Shown here in pieces: positions 32,816-41,238 of a DNA stretch of 64,000 nt. The translations under genes and the position numbers were made by a program. How positions within the stretch are numbered: the first letter of the stretch is position 1; each line of letters opens with the position of its first letter. Location of the stretch: contig NZ_JAODNK010000097.1 of NCBI RefSeq assembly GCF_025465275.1, positions 1-64,000 of the forward strand, given 5' to 3'. This stretch comes from Nocardia sp. (GTDB taxonomy: Bacteria; Actinomycetota; Actinomycetes; Mycobacteriales; Mycobacteriaceae). Under the pieces are notes generated by a model. The model was not told the DNA's origin, searched no databases, and saw only the letters and a list, made by a program, of their open reading frames with translations.

Positions 32816-32829
32816 AGATTATATAATCT
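32816..32829. promoter_or_regulatory. Perfect 14-bp palindrome upstream of CoA ligase
   Basis: AGATTATATAATCT reads identically on both strands and includes a TATAAT hexamer (32822-32827). It is 34 bp before the ligase ATG. A partial repeat (ATAATCT) follows immediately. Best candidate in the window for an operator overlapping a -10 region. Confidence 0.65.
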
Positions 32830-32862
32830 ATAATCTGAATCGGGGGGCGGCGAGCGAAAGAG

Positions 32863-34425
32863 ATGGACAACTCGATGGATCTACGTGGTGGCGCGGCGAA
32901 CCTGGCGGAACTCTTCGAGTCCGGCGTCGCCACAGAGCCTGATCTGCCCGCCCTGGTACAGGATGGACTGTCCACCAGTTTCGGCGAATGGTGGGCCGAT
33001 TCGTCGCTCGTCGCCAGCGGCCTCACCGAGTTGGGTGTGCACGCGGGCGATCTGGTCCTGCTCCTGCTCCCGTCAGGCCGGGACTTCATCACCTGCTACT
33101 TGGCCGCGCTGCGTGTGGGCGCGACCGTCAGCGCCGTCAATCCGCGCCTGGGTCCCACCGAAATCGCGCACATCGTCGATCGCTCGCGGCCATCGGTCAT
33201 CGTTACCGACACCTGCGAGCGCGTCCGGGATCTCGCGCAATGCCCTGTTCGTACACCGGACAGCATCCATGGGAACCCGGGCGCGGCCCCCTCGATCGAG
33301 GGTTGGGCACCCGTCTCGCCTGACTCCGCGGCGGTCGTGGTCTGGACCACCGGGTCGACCGGCAAGCCCAAAGGCGCATGGTTCGATCACACAACTCTGG
33401 CCTTCATCGCGAACAATATGGGCCCGCTCAGCCGGCCCTACGATCGCAAACTGTTCCCCATCCCCTTCGCTCACGCGGCTTACATGACCAGGATCTACGA
33501 CCAACTGCTGCATCGTTCGACGCTGGTCCTGACTCCCGCGGAATGGACAGCGGACAGTATGCTGAATGTGCTTGCGGCGGAGCGGATCACGGTGGGCCAG
33601 GGCGTGCCGACTCAATGGGAGAAACTCATCGCACTCCCCCGGCTCGCGGACACCGACCTCTCGCACCTGCGGCTGGTCTCCACCGGAGCGAGCCGAGTAC
33701 CGGCCACACTGGTCGAGGCCCTGCACGAACGCCTGCGGTGTCCGGTAGTTGTCCGGTACGCGAGTACCGAGGTGCCCCTGGCGTTCGGCACTCGGGTCGG
33801 CGATCCGATGGAGACGATCACCTCGACGGTAGGCAGACCGTTGGGTGCCGCCGAGGTCGAGATCCGCGGTGGTGACGGACGCGTGCTGCCCGCGGGAGAG
33901 ATCGGCCGGGTATTCCTGCGGTCTCATGCCCAGATGCGCGGCTATTGGCGCGACTCCGAACGCACGGCGGAGACGATAAGCCCTGAGGGATGGCTTGCCA
34001 CCAGCGACTTGGGCCGCCTCGATACCGCGGGCAATCTTTCGATAGTCGGCCGGGCCGACGACGCCTACATTCGCGGCGGATACAACATCTACCCGTCTGA
34101 GATCGAGACTGTCCTGGCAGCGCATCCAGCGGTCGCTCGTGCGGCCGTCGTGGGCACGTCGGCTCCGGTAATCGGGGAGATCGGCGTCGCGTTCATCGTT
34201 CTCGAAGACCAACGGCACCACGCTGTCACAGAGACGGATCTGCGGACGTGGTGCCGGGATCGGATCGCCGACTACAAGGTGCCGGACAGTGTGGTGTTCG
34301 TCGAGGACCTACCGGTCAATGCGACGTACAAGGTCGATGTCGGCCGCTTGCGGGCCATGGCCGCGACGCTCACCGCCGAGCGCCGGAGGTCAGCAACCGC
34401 CGACCGGTCACTGCTCGGGCGCTGA
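32863..34425 (+). CDS. Acyl-CoA synthetase / AMP-dependent ligase
   Basis: A 520-residue ANL-superfamily ligase. The AMP-binding P-loop is VVWTTGSTGKPKGAW, the A5 motif lies near RYASTEVPLAFG, and the A7-A8 motifs appear as GWLATSDLGRLDTAGNLSIVGRADDAYIRGGYNIYPSEIE. Near the end VNATYKVDVGRLR holds the catalytic lysine, where TGK is usual; here it is TYK. It forms an acyl-adenylate and then an acyl-CoA from a carboxylic acid, ATP and CoA. Start ATG at 32863 with AAAGAG upstream. The 3' end overlaps the convergent acyl-CoA dehydrogenase by 18 bp. Substrate not known; short N-terminal domain as in fatty acid or aromatic acid ligases. Confidence 0.92.
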   Translation: MDNSMDLRGGAANLAELFESGVATEPDLPALVQDGLSTSFGEWWADSSLVASGLTELGVHAGDLVLLLLPSGRDFITCYLAALRVGATVSAVNPRLGPTEIAHIVDRSRPSVIVTDTCERVRDLAQCPVRTPDSIHGNPGAAPSIEGWAPVSPDSAAVVVWTTGSTGKPKGAWFDHTTLAFIANNMGPLSRPYDRKLFPIPFAHAAYMTRIYDQLLHRSTLVLTPAEWTADSMLNVLAAERITVGQGVPTQWEKLIALPRLADTDLSHLRLVSTGASRVPATLVEALHERLRCPVVVRYASTEVPLAFGTRVGDPMETITSTVGRPLGAAEVEIRGGDGRVLPAGEIGRVFLRSHAQMRGYWRDSERTAETISPEGWLATSDLGRLDTAGNLSIVGRADDAYIRGGYNIYPSEIETVLAAHPAVARAAVVGTSAPVIGEIGVAFIVLEDQRHHAVTETDLRTWCRDRIADYKVPDSVVFVEDLPVNATYKVDVGRLRAMAATLTAERRRSATADRSLLGR

Positions 34426-35388
34426 CATCGCGGCCGCCAAGCGCAAAGCGTGCTCGTCGCCGGAGCCGTAACTCGTCGCGAGCAACCAAGCGCGCTTTAG
34501 ATACAGATGTGCGAGCACTTCCCAGGTGAAGCCCATCCCACCGTGCACCTGGATGCCGCATCGCCCGCCCTCGGTCGCGGCCTTGTCCGCAAGGACCTTG
34601 GCCGCCGACACGGCCGGAGCCGCGTCGAGTACGCCGGAATCGTCGGTCGCCAGTGCCGCGACGAGCACAGCCGCTCGGGCCACGTCGGTCTTCACCAGCC
34701 ACTCCGCGAGCAGGTGCTTGACCGCTTGGAAGGAGCCGATTACCCGGCCGAACTGCACCCGTTCGGTCGCATATCGGACGGCGAGGTCCAGGCCACCCTG
34801 CGCCAGGCCGACCTGCAGCGCACCGGTCAGCACCGTGCCGTCCGACCGCCACCGCACCGCGTCGGCCGGCGATCCGATGCGCACCCCCCACCGGTCCGGA
34901 ATCGTCACCGAGGACAGCGGCGTCAAGGGATCCAGCGGCGTATCGACCTGAGTCGCAACGCAATCCGCGGTAGGCAGCAGAAACAGGCCCGCATTGTCGA
35001 CGATGACCAGATGCGTCGCTGCTTCGAAGTGCTCGGCGACGGCAACCCGATCCCTGGTGTCGACCGCGGTGACGACCGCCTTGCCCAGCCCCGCATCCGG
35101 TAGCAGGCGGGCCGCCAGCAGGGTGGCGACCAGCGGTCCCGGCACCAAAGCTTTGCCGAGCTCCTCGAAGAGGACAACGGCGTCCGGCAGCCCCAGCCCC
35201 ATGCCGCCGTCTTCCTCGGGCAGCATTACGCCGAACACGCCCATATCGGCCAAGGCCACCCAATTCGCACTGTCGAGCGCGGGCGAGTTACTGGCCTCCC
35301 GCAGGCGGTCGGGTGTCCACACCTTCCGCAGGATGTCGCGCAGTGCGGCCTGCAGGCTCTGCTGGTCGGCACTCAAAGTGAGGTCCAT
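34408..35388 (-). CDS. Acyl-CoA dehydrogenase, short form (possible heteromeric beta-type subunit)
   Basis: A 326-residue acyl-CoA dehydrogenase, about 60-70 shorter than usual. It keeps ADMGVFGVMLPEEDGGMGLGLPDAVVLFEELGKAL at the start and YATERVQFGRVIGSFQAVKHLLAEWLV in the C-terminal domain, and GIQVHGGMGFTWEVLAHLYLKRAW at the end. The central FAD-binding strand region is reduced. Such short FadE proteins pair with longer subunits in steroid-type heterotetramers; the dehydrogenase at 11645 is a possible partner (inference). Start ATG at 35388 with AAGGAG 6 nt upstream. Downstream of the enoyl-CoA hydratase at 35466 in the same direction, 77 bp apart. Confidence 0.9.
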   Translation of the reverse strand: MDLTLSADQQSLQAALRDILRKVWTPDRLREASNSPALDSANWVALADMGVFGVMLPEEDGGMGLGLPDAVVLFEELGKALVPGPLVATLLAARLLPDAGLGKAVVTAVDTRDRVAVAEHFEAATHLVIVDNAGLFLLPTADCVATQVDTPLDPLTPLSSVTIPDRWGVRIGSPADAVRWRSDGTVLTGALQVGLAQGGLDLAVRYATERVQFGRVIGSFQAVKHLLAEWLVKTDVARAAVLVAALATDDSGVLDAAPAVSAAKVLADKAATEGGRCGIQVHGGMGFTWEVLAHLYLKRAWLLATSYGSGDEHALRLAAAMSAPEQ

Positions 35389-35465
35389 CGAGGCTCCTTG
35401 CCCAAGTGGTACGTTCTCGATCCAACCGGCGGGCACGTTGCCGCCATATTATGGTCAATTCGCGG

Positions 35466-36308
35466 CTATCTGCCCCGGAACACCGGCGAACGCCGCTCGA
35501 CAAATGCGCGCAGGCCTTCCTGCCCGTCGGCACTGGTCATATTGATCTCGGCCGCCCACGCCTCCTCCGCGAACGCGGTGGCCCGATCGACGTCGAGGGC
35601 GCGGTTGATCAACTGCTTTCCCAGAGCGAGCGCGATGGTAGGCCCCGAGGCCAATCGGGTAGCCCATTCCGACGCGACGTCGGTGAGCTTTTCGGCCGGT
35701 ACGACCTCGCTGACCAAGCCGATCCGATGCGCCTCGGCCACCGGCACGTCGTCACCGAAGTAGATCAGCTTCTTGGCCATCTGCGGTCCGACCAGTCGGG
35801 TGAGCAGGTAGGCACCGCCTCCGTCGACGACCAGTCCTCGACGAACGAAGACCTCGACGAACTTCGCCGACTCCGCCGCGATGACCAGATCGCACGCGAA
35901 CGCAAGATGGCAACCGATCCCGGCCGCGGTGCCGTTCACCGCCGCGATGACCGGCTTCTCACAATCCAGCACAGCCGAGATGAGCCGCTGGGCACCGCCG
36001 GAGATGGCTCGGGCGATCGAACCGGGAGTCCGTTCGGAACCGTTGTCAGCAGACGAATCCCCGTTGCCTGCAGCCAGATCGGCGCCGGTGCAGAAGTGTC
36101 GATCGCCGGCTCCGGTGAGTACGACCGCGCGAATGTCCGGATCGGCGGTGGCCTCCGCCATCCACGCGATCAGCTCCTCCCGCTGGCCGGCGGTAATCGC
36201 GTTCCCCGCTTTGGGGCGATTCAATGTCAGCCACAGGACGCCATTGTCGGCGTCGACATCCGCACGGAGGTCAGCCGATCGGGACTGGTCGGTCAACGAC
36301 CACACCAC
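35466..36308 (-). CDS. Enoyl-CoA hydratase/isomerase family protein
   Basis: A 280-residue crotonase protein. LTLNRPKAGNAITAGQREELIAWM, FCTGADLAAGNGDSS and VNGTAAGIGCHLAFACDLVIAAESAKFVEVFVRRGLVVDGGGAYLL are the family segments, with an acidic residue position in FVEVFVRRGLVVDGG. The C-terminal GLRAFVERRSPVFRGR is typical of 2-enoyl-CoA hydratases. Start GTG (36308 or the adjacent 36305). It is the first gene of a two-gene leftward unit with the short acyl-CoA dehydrogenase, and it shares the divergent operator at 36355-36378 with the gene at 36413. Confidence 0.92.
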   Translation of the reverse strand: MVWSLTDQSRSADLRADVDADNGVLWLTLNRPKAGNAITAGQREELIAWMAEATADPDIRAVVLTGAGDRHFCTGADLAAGNGDSSADNGSERTPGSIARAISGGAQRLISAVLDCEKPVIAAVNGTAAGIGCHLAFACDLVIAAESAKFVEVFVRRGLVVDGGGAYLLTRLVGPQMAKKLIYFGDDVPVAEAHRIGLVSEVVPAEKLTDVASEWATRLASGPTIALALGKQLINRALDVDRATAFAEEAWAAEINMTSADGQEGLRAFVERRSPVFRGR

Positions 36309-36354
36309 CTCTCATTCGAGCACCCGCGATTCGACGCAGGTACTAACCATCTTA

Positions 36355-36378
36355 AAGATAGTATAAATTATGTAATCT
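36355..36378. promoter_or_regulatory. AT-rich divergent promoter element
   Basis: AGATAGTATA and TATGTAATCT lie close together here. ATAGTA is at 36358-36363 and TATGTAAT at 36369-36376 matches the right half of the dyad at 39845. AGAT and ATCT at the two ends recall the 32816 palindrome. The element lies between the hydratase (minus) and the NIPSNAP-like gene (plus). Confidence 0.5.
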
Positions 36379-36412
36379 ACATTCAGTAGCACTCACGGAA
36401 AGCGGAGCGAAG

Positions 36413-37141
36413 TTGAACGACAAGGTCTACATCCACGAGTTCATCGACATCACCAAGCAGAACCGTGCGCGCTACATGCACCACATCACGGCGAACTGGA
36501 GTCCGATCGGCCAGGACGAGCGGCATCAGCTCTGCTACGGCGTGTGGGGCGTCGTCGGATCCACCGGCAGATGGCCCCAGGTGGTCAATATTTGGGAGGA
36601 GGACGGTTTCGCCGGCTTGGCCGACTCCTTCCGTATCGAACTGAACAACACCACCCTGCAGGATCCGTCGCTCGAAAAATGGTGGTCGGCCGCGGCGGAC
36701 CTGCGAGCCGGTGGCGTCGACCGGCTGCTGGTACCCCACCCGGACACCCTGCCGATCGAGGAGCTGTGCGCCGCGGGCACCACCGGTGAGGTGTACGCGC
36801 ACGAACTGGTCACCGTGGCGCCGGGAACCTGCCGAGACTTCCTGACGGCGGCGGTATCCGAGGCCAAACGGGCACACGATCAGTACGGATGGCAGCTCGT
36901 GGGAGCCTGGTGGACCGCCCTCGGCAATCAGGACGAATGCCTACTCCTGTGGGCGATCCCCAGCTGGGAGTCCTGGGCCGGGGTGGAGGACGATCTCCGT
37001 ACCCACCGCGACGTCCTCCTCCCCGACAGCAGTGCGGCGATCCGTGGCCGGCAGCGCATCCTGCTGATGGATTCGCCGTTGAGCCCGCTCCGCACCGGCC
37101 GTCAGCCGTCCCGGGCGGACCGAACCGATTGGACCGATTAG
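36413..37141 (+). CDS. NIPSNAP/dimeric alpha-beta barrel-like protein
   Basis: A 242-residue protein with two similar halves. The first includes YGVWGVVGSTGRWPQVVNIWEEDG and the second YAHELVTVAPGTCRDFL and LVGAWWTALGNQDECLLLWAIPSWESW. The repeating W-rich strand pattern resembles NIPSNAP or ABM-type dimeric alpha-beta barrels, which occur beside many catabolic genes and are mostly uncharacterised. No catalytic motif is visible. The start TTG has GGAG 6 nt upstream. It is divergent from the hydratase at 35466 and convergent with the thiolase at 37239. Function unknown. Confidence 0.7.
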   Translation: MNDKVYIHEFIDITKQNRARYMHHITANWSPIGQDERHQLCYGVWGVVGSTGRWPQVVNIWEEDGFAGLADSFRIELNNTTLQDPSLEKWWSAAADLRAGGVDRLLVPHPDTLPIEELCAAGTTGEVYAHELVTVAPGTCRDFLTAAVSEAKRAHDQYGWQLVGAWWTALGNQDECLLLWAIPSWESWAGVEDDLRTHRDVLLPDSSAAIRGRQRILLMDSPLSPLRTGRQPSRADRTDWTD

Positions 37142-37177
37142 CCGCAAGGGCTGAAACATAATCCGGAGGAAATTCAG

Positions 37178-37220
37178 GCCTCCGCGCACAGCGCCCGGGG
37201 GCGTCTGTGGAGGCGGAGGC
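37178..37220. terminator. GC-rich nested hairpin terminator
   Basis: GCCTCCGC (37178-37185) pairs with GCGGAGGC (37213-37220), with an inner CACAG/CTGTG stem and a GCCC/GGGC core. It lies between convergent genes. Confidence 0.6.
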
Positions 37221-37238
37221 GCTGGACCTCTCGATTGA

Positions 37239-38429
37239 TCAGGCCGTGCCGAGGATGCTGACGAAGCTGACCATCTCCCCCGGATAACCGCCGAGATTGT
37301 GCGTCAGAGCGAGGGACCGGGACCCGAACGTCGATATCCGGCGCTCTTCCGGTGCTTCACCTCGCAACTGCAACCAGACCTCGAAGACCATTCGCAGACC
37401 GGTGGCGCCGACCGGATGGCCGAAGGACTTCAGACCGCCGTCCGGGTTGACCGGTAGCTCGCCGTCGAGATCGAAGGCGCCCTCCATAATTCGCTTCCAG
37501 GCGGTGCCACGGTCCGCCAGCCCGAGGTCCTCGATGAGTACGAGTTCCGTCGGCGTGAAGCAGTCGTGCACTTCCGCCATCGCCAACTCGTCGCGGGGCG
37601 ACTCGATTCCCGCCTGGGCGTACGCCTGCCGGGCAGCCGCCACCACTTCCGGAAACGTGGTGTAGTCGTACTCCGGGTCCATCAGACCCGATCCGTCACC
37701 CGAAACCAGCGCCAATGCCTTGATGACGATCGGATTGTCGGTGTAGAGATGTGCGTCCTCGGCACGCACCACGATCGCGGCCGCGGCCCCGTCGGCCACA
37801 CCTGCACAATCGAATACCGATAGCTGTCCGGCGACCGCGGGCATGGCGCACAACTGCTCGACCGACATTTCCTTGCGGAACTGCGCACGAGGATTACGGG
37901 CGCCGTTCGAGTGGTTCTTGGAGGCGATTCGTGCCAGCACGGTACGCATGTCCGCTTCGCTGACTCCGTACGCACCGCCGTAGGCGGGCACGACCATGGA
38001 GAACATCGCCGCGGCCGTCAGCGTGCGCTGGGTTCCGTCGTTGGGGATAGGAAAGGCGTTCAGCCCCTGATAACCCGAGTCCTTGACCTTCTCGACTCCG
38101 ACGGCCATCGCGATATCGCAGGCACCGCTGGCCACCGCGTACGCCGCCTGCCGCAGTGCTTCCGACCCGGTAGCGCAGTAGTTCTCTACCCGGGTGACCG
38201 CCTTGTCCTTCAGTTGCAGCGGCCGGGACAGCGTCAAGCCGCTCATTCCCGACTGCGCGGTACCGAGCCAATAGGCGTCGACGTCCTCCTTGGTGACTCC
38301 CGCCGACTGGAATGCGGCGCCGGTGGCCTCGAGAAGCAACTCATCGACGCCCTTGTCCCAGTGCTCGCCGAAACGGGTGCACCCCATTCCGATGATGGCG
38401 ACTCGATCCTTGATGCCATGTGAAGCCAT
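37239..38429 (-). CDS. Thiolase-family acyltransferase (SCP2/Ltp-type)
   Basis: A 396-residue thiolase-fold protein. The nucleophilic cysteine is Cys85 in VENYCATGSEALRQA, and the C-terminal motifs are VHDCFTPTELVLIEDLGL, FGHPVGATGLRMV and LTHNLGGYPGE. The pattern fits the SCP-2/lipid-transfer thiolases that work with a DUF35 or HMG-synthase-like partner rather than classical degradative thiolases. It is translated right after the protein at 38431 (1-bp gap), so the two likely form a complex. It would cleave a 3-oxoacyl-CoA or condense acyl units; beta-oxidation context favours cleavage. Confidence 0.9.
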   Translation of the reverse strand: MASHGIKDRVAIIGMGCTRFGEHWDKGVDELLLEATGAAFQSAGVTKEDVDAYWLGTAQSGMSGLTLSRPLQLKDKAVTRVENYCATGSEALRQAAYAVASGACDIAMAVGVEKVKDSGYQGLNAFPIPNDGTQRTLTAAAMFSMVVPAYGGAYGVSEADMRTVLARIASKNHSNGARNPRAQFRKEMSVEQLCAMPAVAGQLSVFDCAGVADGAAAAIVVRAEDAHLYTDNPIVIKALALVSGDGSGLMDPEYDYTTFPEVVAAARQAYAQAGIESPRDELAMAEVHDCFTPTELVLIEDLGLADRGTAWKRIMEGAFDLDGELPVNPDGGLKSFGHPVGATGLRMVFEVWLQLRGEAPEERRISTFGSRSLALTHNLGGYPGEMVSFVSILGTA

Positions 38430-38430
38430 T

Positions 38431-39825
38431 TCAATCCTCTTCTGCTATCGCATACCGCACCGGCCGGGCCTTCCAGAAATAGTTGTGCACGCCTTCGGCC
38501 GTGAACAGGCGGCGGAAGGTCATCTCGACCCGGCCACCGATCCGGAGTTCGCTCTCCTGGACATCGGTCAGTTCGACCGGCAGTCGCCCGCCGCCGTCGA
38601 AGTCGATCACCGCGAACACCACCGGCGGGCTGGGCGAGTAGGCGAGACGATCGACGGTGAAGGTGACGATCGTGCCCACCGCCGCGGCCATCGGCGCACG
38701 CGACACATCCATCGGGGATGGAGGCAGGCGCACCAGATCGTCACTGCCCACCGATCCGACGAGTCCGAACTTCCATTCGGTATTGCGCCACGCGGCCGTC
38801 GCGGACGGGCGGGCCGGTTCCGGACGACGCGGCGGCTCTACCGGAAGCATCCCGCGCCAGGCCAGGTATCTGCCGTAGGTAATAGGTGCCCCGGCCGCCA
38901 TTTGATCCGCCAGAGACCGCCGGATCCGGTATGACTGCAGGGCGCCGGTCGTTCGGAACACCGCCACGTCGGCGCCGTCTGCCAGACTCAAAAGGACTAC
39001 GACCCGGTCGGATTCGAGCTTCTCGAGTTCGGCTGCCAGCAGCAGTCCCGGCTGGGCAGCGCCGACATTGCCGACGCGATCCTCCAGCCGATCCGCCAGC
39101 CGATCCCCGCTGATTCCGGCGGCTCGCGCGACCGCCTGCGCCGTCCGCTGGTGTGGCCCGGCAACGATGAGCGCGGACACCGCATCCGGAGCGATACCGG
39201 CCTCGTCAAACGCCACTTTGAGGGCCTCGGTCCCCAGCGCGGTGTATCGAGCGAGGCCGAAGCGCTCTTCCCACATACTCGACGTCGCCGCGCCGAGCGG
39301 ACGCCAGCGATCCAAGAACTCTTCGGTCAGCGATGTCCAGGTAAGTAGTTCGGCGAGCACCGGTCCGTCCGCATCGGATCCGACGAGCAGGGCCGCGGCG
39401 CCATCACCCCCCGATGATTCCTCCGCACCGCCCGGCAGGCCGGTACGCAGATCGGCTGCCACCACCAGTGCCGACTCGGACCCGTGCAGTCCGGCACGCA
39501 GCGCACCCATTGCCGAACGCACCGATCCGATCGCATCGAACGCGGCGGTGCCGCGGTCCAACCGGAGCGCGGCGTGCACCGCAGTGGCGTTCGTCTTGTC
39601 CAGGTAGGCAGGCTCGGTCGTCGAGAACCAGAGCGCACGAGGTCGCACCGTCCCCCCGGCCAACGCTACGCGAGCCGCTTCGACGCCCATGGTTGTGCTG
39701 TTCTCGTCGTATCCGGCAACCGTCCGTACCCCCTTGCCACCGCCGGATCCGGCTACTGCCGCGATCGCGCCTCGATCCAGACGCCAGTGGGGCAGATAGC
39801 TACCCCATCCCAGTAATCCACGCAT
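38431..39825 (-). CDS. HMG-CoA synthase-like thiolase fold plus DUF35 OB-domain protein
   Basis: A 464-residue protein. The first about 330 residues look like a KAS III/HMG-CoA synthase fold (WGSYLPHWRLDRGAIAAV, TVAGYDENSTTMGVEAARVAL). At the place of the catalytic cysteine the sequence is FDAIGSVRSAMGAL, with Ser rather than Cys, so it may be non-catalytic. The last 130 residues are an OB-fold DUF35 module (APMAAAVGTIVTFTVDRLAYSPSPP) without the usual zinc-ribbon cysteines. It is probably the scaffolding or regulatory partner of the thiolase at 37239 (inference). Shares the divergent dyad at 39845-39863 with the CoA transferase at 39889. Confidence 0.82.
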   Translation of the reverse strand: MRGLLGWGSYLPHWRLDRGAIAAVAGSGGGKGVRTVAGYDENSTTMGVEAARVALAGGTVRPRALWFSTTEPAYLDKTNATAVHAALRLDRGTAAFDAIGSVRSAMGALRAGLHGSESALVVAADLRTGLPGGAEESSGGDGAAALLVGSDADGPVLAELLTWTSLTEEFLDRWRPLGAATSSMWEERFGLARYTALGTEALKVAFDEAGIAPDAVSALIVAGPHQRTAQAVARAAGISGDRLADRLEDRVGNVGAAQPGLLLAAELEKLESDRVVVLLSLADGADVAVFRTTGALQSYRIRRSLADQMAAGAPITYGRYLAWRGMLPVEPPRRPEPARPSATAAWRNTEWKFGLVGSVGSDDLVRLPPSPMDVSRAPMAAAVGTIVTFTVDRLAYSPSPPVVFAVIDFDGGGRLPVELTDVQESELRIGGRVEMTFRRLFTAEGVHNYFWKARPVRYAIAEED

Positions 39826-39844
39826 GCGTTCATGCTAGCAAACG

Positions 39845-39863
39845 ATTACATAAAATATGTAAT
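39845..39863. promoter_or_regulatory. Perfect 8+8 dyad in divergent promoter
   Basis: ATTACATA-AAA-TATGTAAT: an exact 8-bp inverted repeat with a 3-bp spacer. It is located between the HMG-synthase-like/thiolase operon (minus) and the CoA transferase (plus). ATTACATA recurs at 26197 and TATGTAAT at 36369. It is the cleanest copy of the AT-rich class. Confidence 0.7.
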
Positions 39864-39888
39864 GTACAAACCTGATACCCTCGGGAGC

Positions 39889-41133
39889 GTGACCACGGCA
39901 AATGCAACCGACAACCCGCCACCAAGCACCCCAAAACCCCTAGAGGGCGTGCGGATCCTGGCACTGGAACAGATGCAGGCGCTCCCCTACGCCACTCAAC
40001 TCCTCGCCCGCCTCGGGGCGGATGTCGTCAAGATAGAGCCGCCCATGGGCGGTGACTCCGGACGCGCATCCTTGCCGGCCATGACGGACCCCAGTGGACG
40101 CCGAGTGGGAGCGACCTACCTGCGCAACAACTTCGGCAAACGCAGCATCTGCGTGGACCTCAAAAGCCCTCGTGGCGTAGAGCTGATCAAACGCCTCGCA
40201 CCCGGGTTCGATGTGGTGGCAGAGAATTCGAAGCCCGGCACCATGACTCGCCTGGGCGTCGGATACGAAGACATCGCGGCGGTCCATCCAGCGGTGATCT
40301 ACGCATCGGTATCCGGGTTCGGCAACACCGTCCCCACCCCGTATCGCGAGTGGCCGGCCTTCGCCCCCATCGTCGAGGCGATGTCGGGCATCTACGAGAT
40401 GAAACGCGACGGTGACCACCCCCCATTCGTGGCGCCGGTCGGCGCACTCGGCGATATCGGCGCCGCGCTGTTCGCGACCATCGGAATCCAAGCGGCGCTT
40501 CGTTATCGCGACCTCACCGGCCGCGGACAGTACGTCGACATCGCGATGTACGACTCCGTGGTAGCGATGACCGATATCGTGACCAACTTCTGGTCGATGG
40601 GACTTCGGAACGGCAACCTCGGCCCGCTGATCATGAATGGATTTCGGGCCGCCGACGGCTGGTTCGTGCTCCAGGTCGGACGTGAAGCTCACTTCGCCAA
40701 GCTCGCCCAATTGATCGGGCGCCCCGAGTGGCTCACCGACCCACGGCTCGCCACTCGGCAGGGCTGGGTGGACCATCTCGAAGATATCGTGCGCCCAGCG
40801 GTGGAGCAGTGGGCTGGCGGAAAAACCAAGCTCGAAGCCTGCCGGACACTCGGGGCGGCCGGATTGGCTGCGGGTCCGTGTTTCACCGATGAAGAAGTCG
40901 TCGCGGACCCACACCTGTCGGCCCGGTCGATGCTGACGGAACTACCCCGCACCGACGGGATATCCCAGCCGATTCTGGTGCCGGGCAACCCGGTTCGATT
41001 GACCGCGATGGCCAATGACACCGAGCGACGGCCGCCGTGGCTCGGAGAACACACCACTGCCGTGCTGACCGACGAATTGAGTCTCACCGCCGACGAACTG
41101 GCCGCGCTACGGTCCGACGGAATTATCGCTTGA
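39889..41133 (+). CDS. CoA transferase family III (CaiB/BaiF)
   Basis: About 414 residues from the GTG at 39889. KPLEGVRILALEQMQALPYATQLLARLGADVVKIEPP, RSICVDLKSPRGVELI, SVSGFGNTVPTPYREWPAFAPIVEAMSG and FATIGIQAALRYRDLTGRGQYVDIAMYDSVV are family segments. Start is uncertain: an ATG at 39862 overlaps the operator, and the GTG at 39889 has a GGGAG too close to be ideal. It would activate a carboxylic acid as its CoA ester. Followed 105 bp later by the amidohydrolase at 41239, which has its own operator. Confidence 0.9.
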   Translation: MTTANATDNPPPSTPKPLEGVRILALEQMQALPYATQLLARLGADVVKIEPPMGGDSGRASLPAMTDPSGRRVGATYLRNNFGKRSICVDLKSPRGVELIKRLAPGFDVVAENSKPGTMTRLGVGYEDIAAVHPAVIYASVSGFGNTVPTPYREWPAFAPIVEAMSGIYEMKRDGDHPPFVAPVGALGDIGAALFATIGIQAALRYRDLTGRGQYVDIAMYDSVVAMTDIVTNFWSMGLRNGNLGPLIMNGFRAADGWFVLQVGREAHFAKLAQLIGRPEWLTDPRLATRQGWVDHLEDIVRPAVEQWAGGKTKLEACRTLGAAGLAAGPCFTDEEVVADPHLSARSMLTELPRTDGISQPILVPGNPVRLTAMANDTERRPPWLGEHTTAVLTDELSLTADELAALRSDGIIA

Positions 41134-41152
41134 ACCACTCACCCCAGAAAAC

Positions 41153-41166
41153 ATAGCGTCTACTAT
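41153..41166. promoter_or_regulatory. ATAGYR-NN-YRCTAT operator, copy 2 (amidohydrolase)
   Basis: ATAGCGTCTACTAT is the second exact match to the 14-bp dyad. It lies 72 bp upstream of the amidohydrolase start. Confidence 0.7.
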
Positions 41167-41238
41167 AATTAGCGCGGCAGGTGCCATCCAGCCACCAAGA
41201 GATGGGTCAGCGCTGACCCTGCAGGATCGAGGAACATC

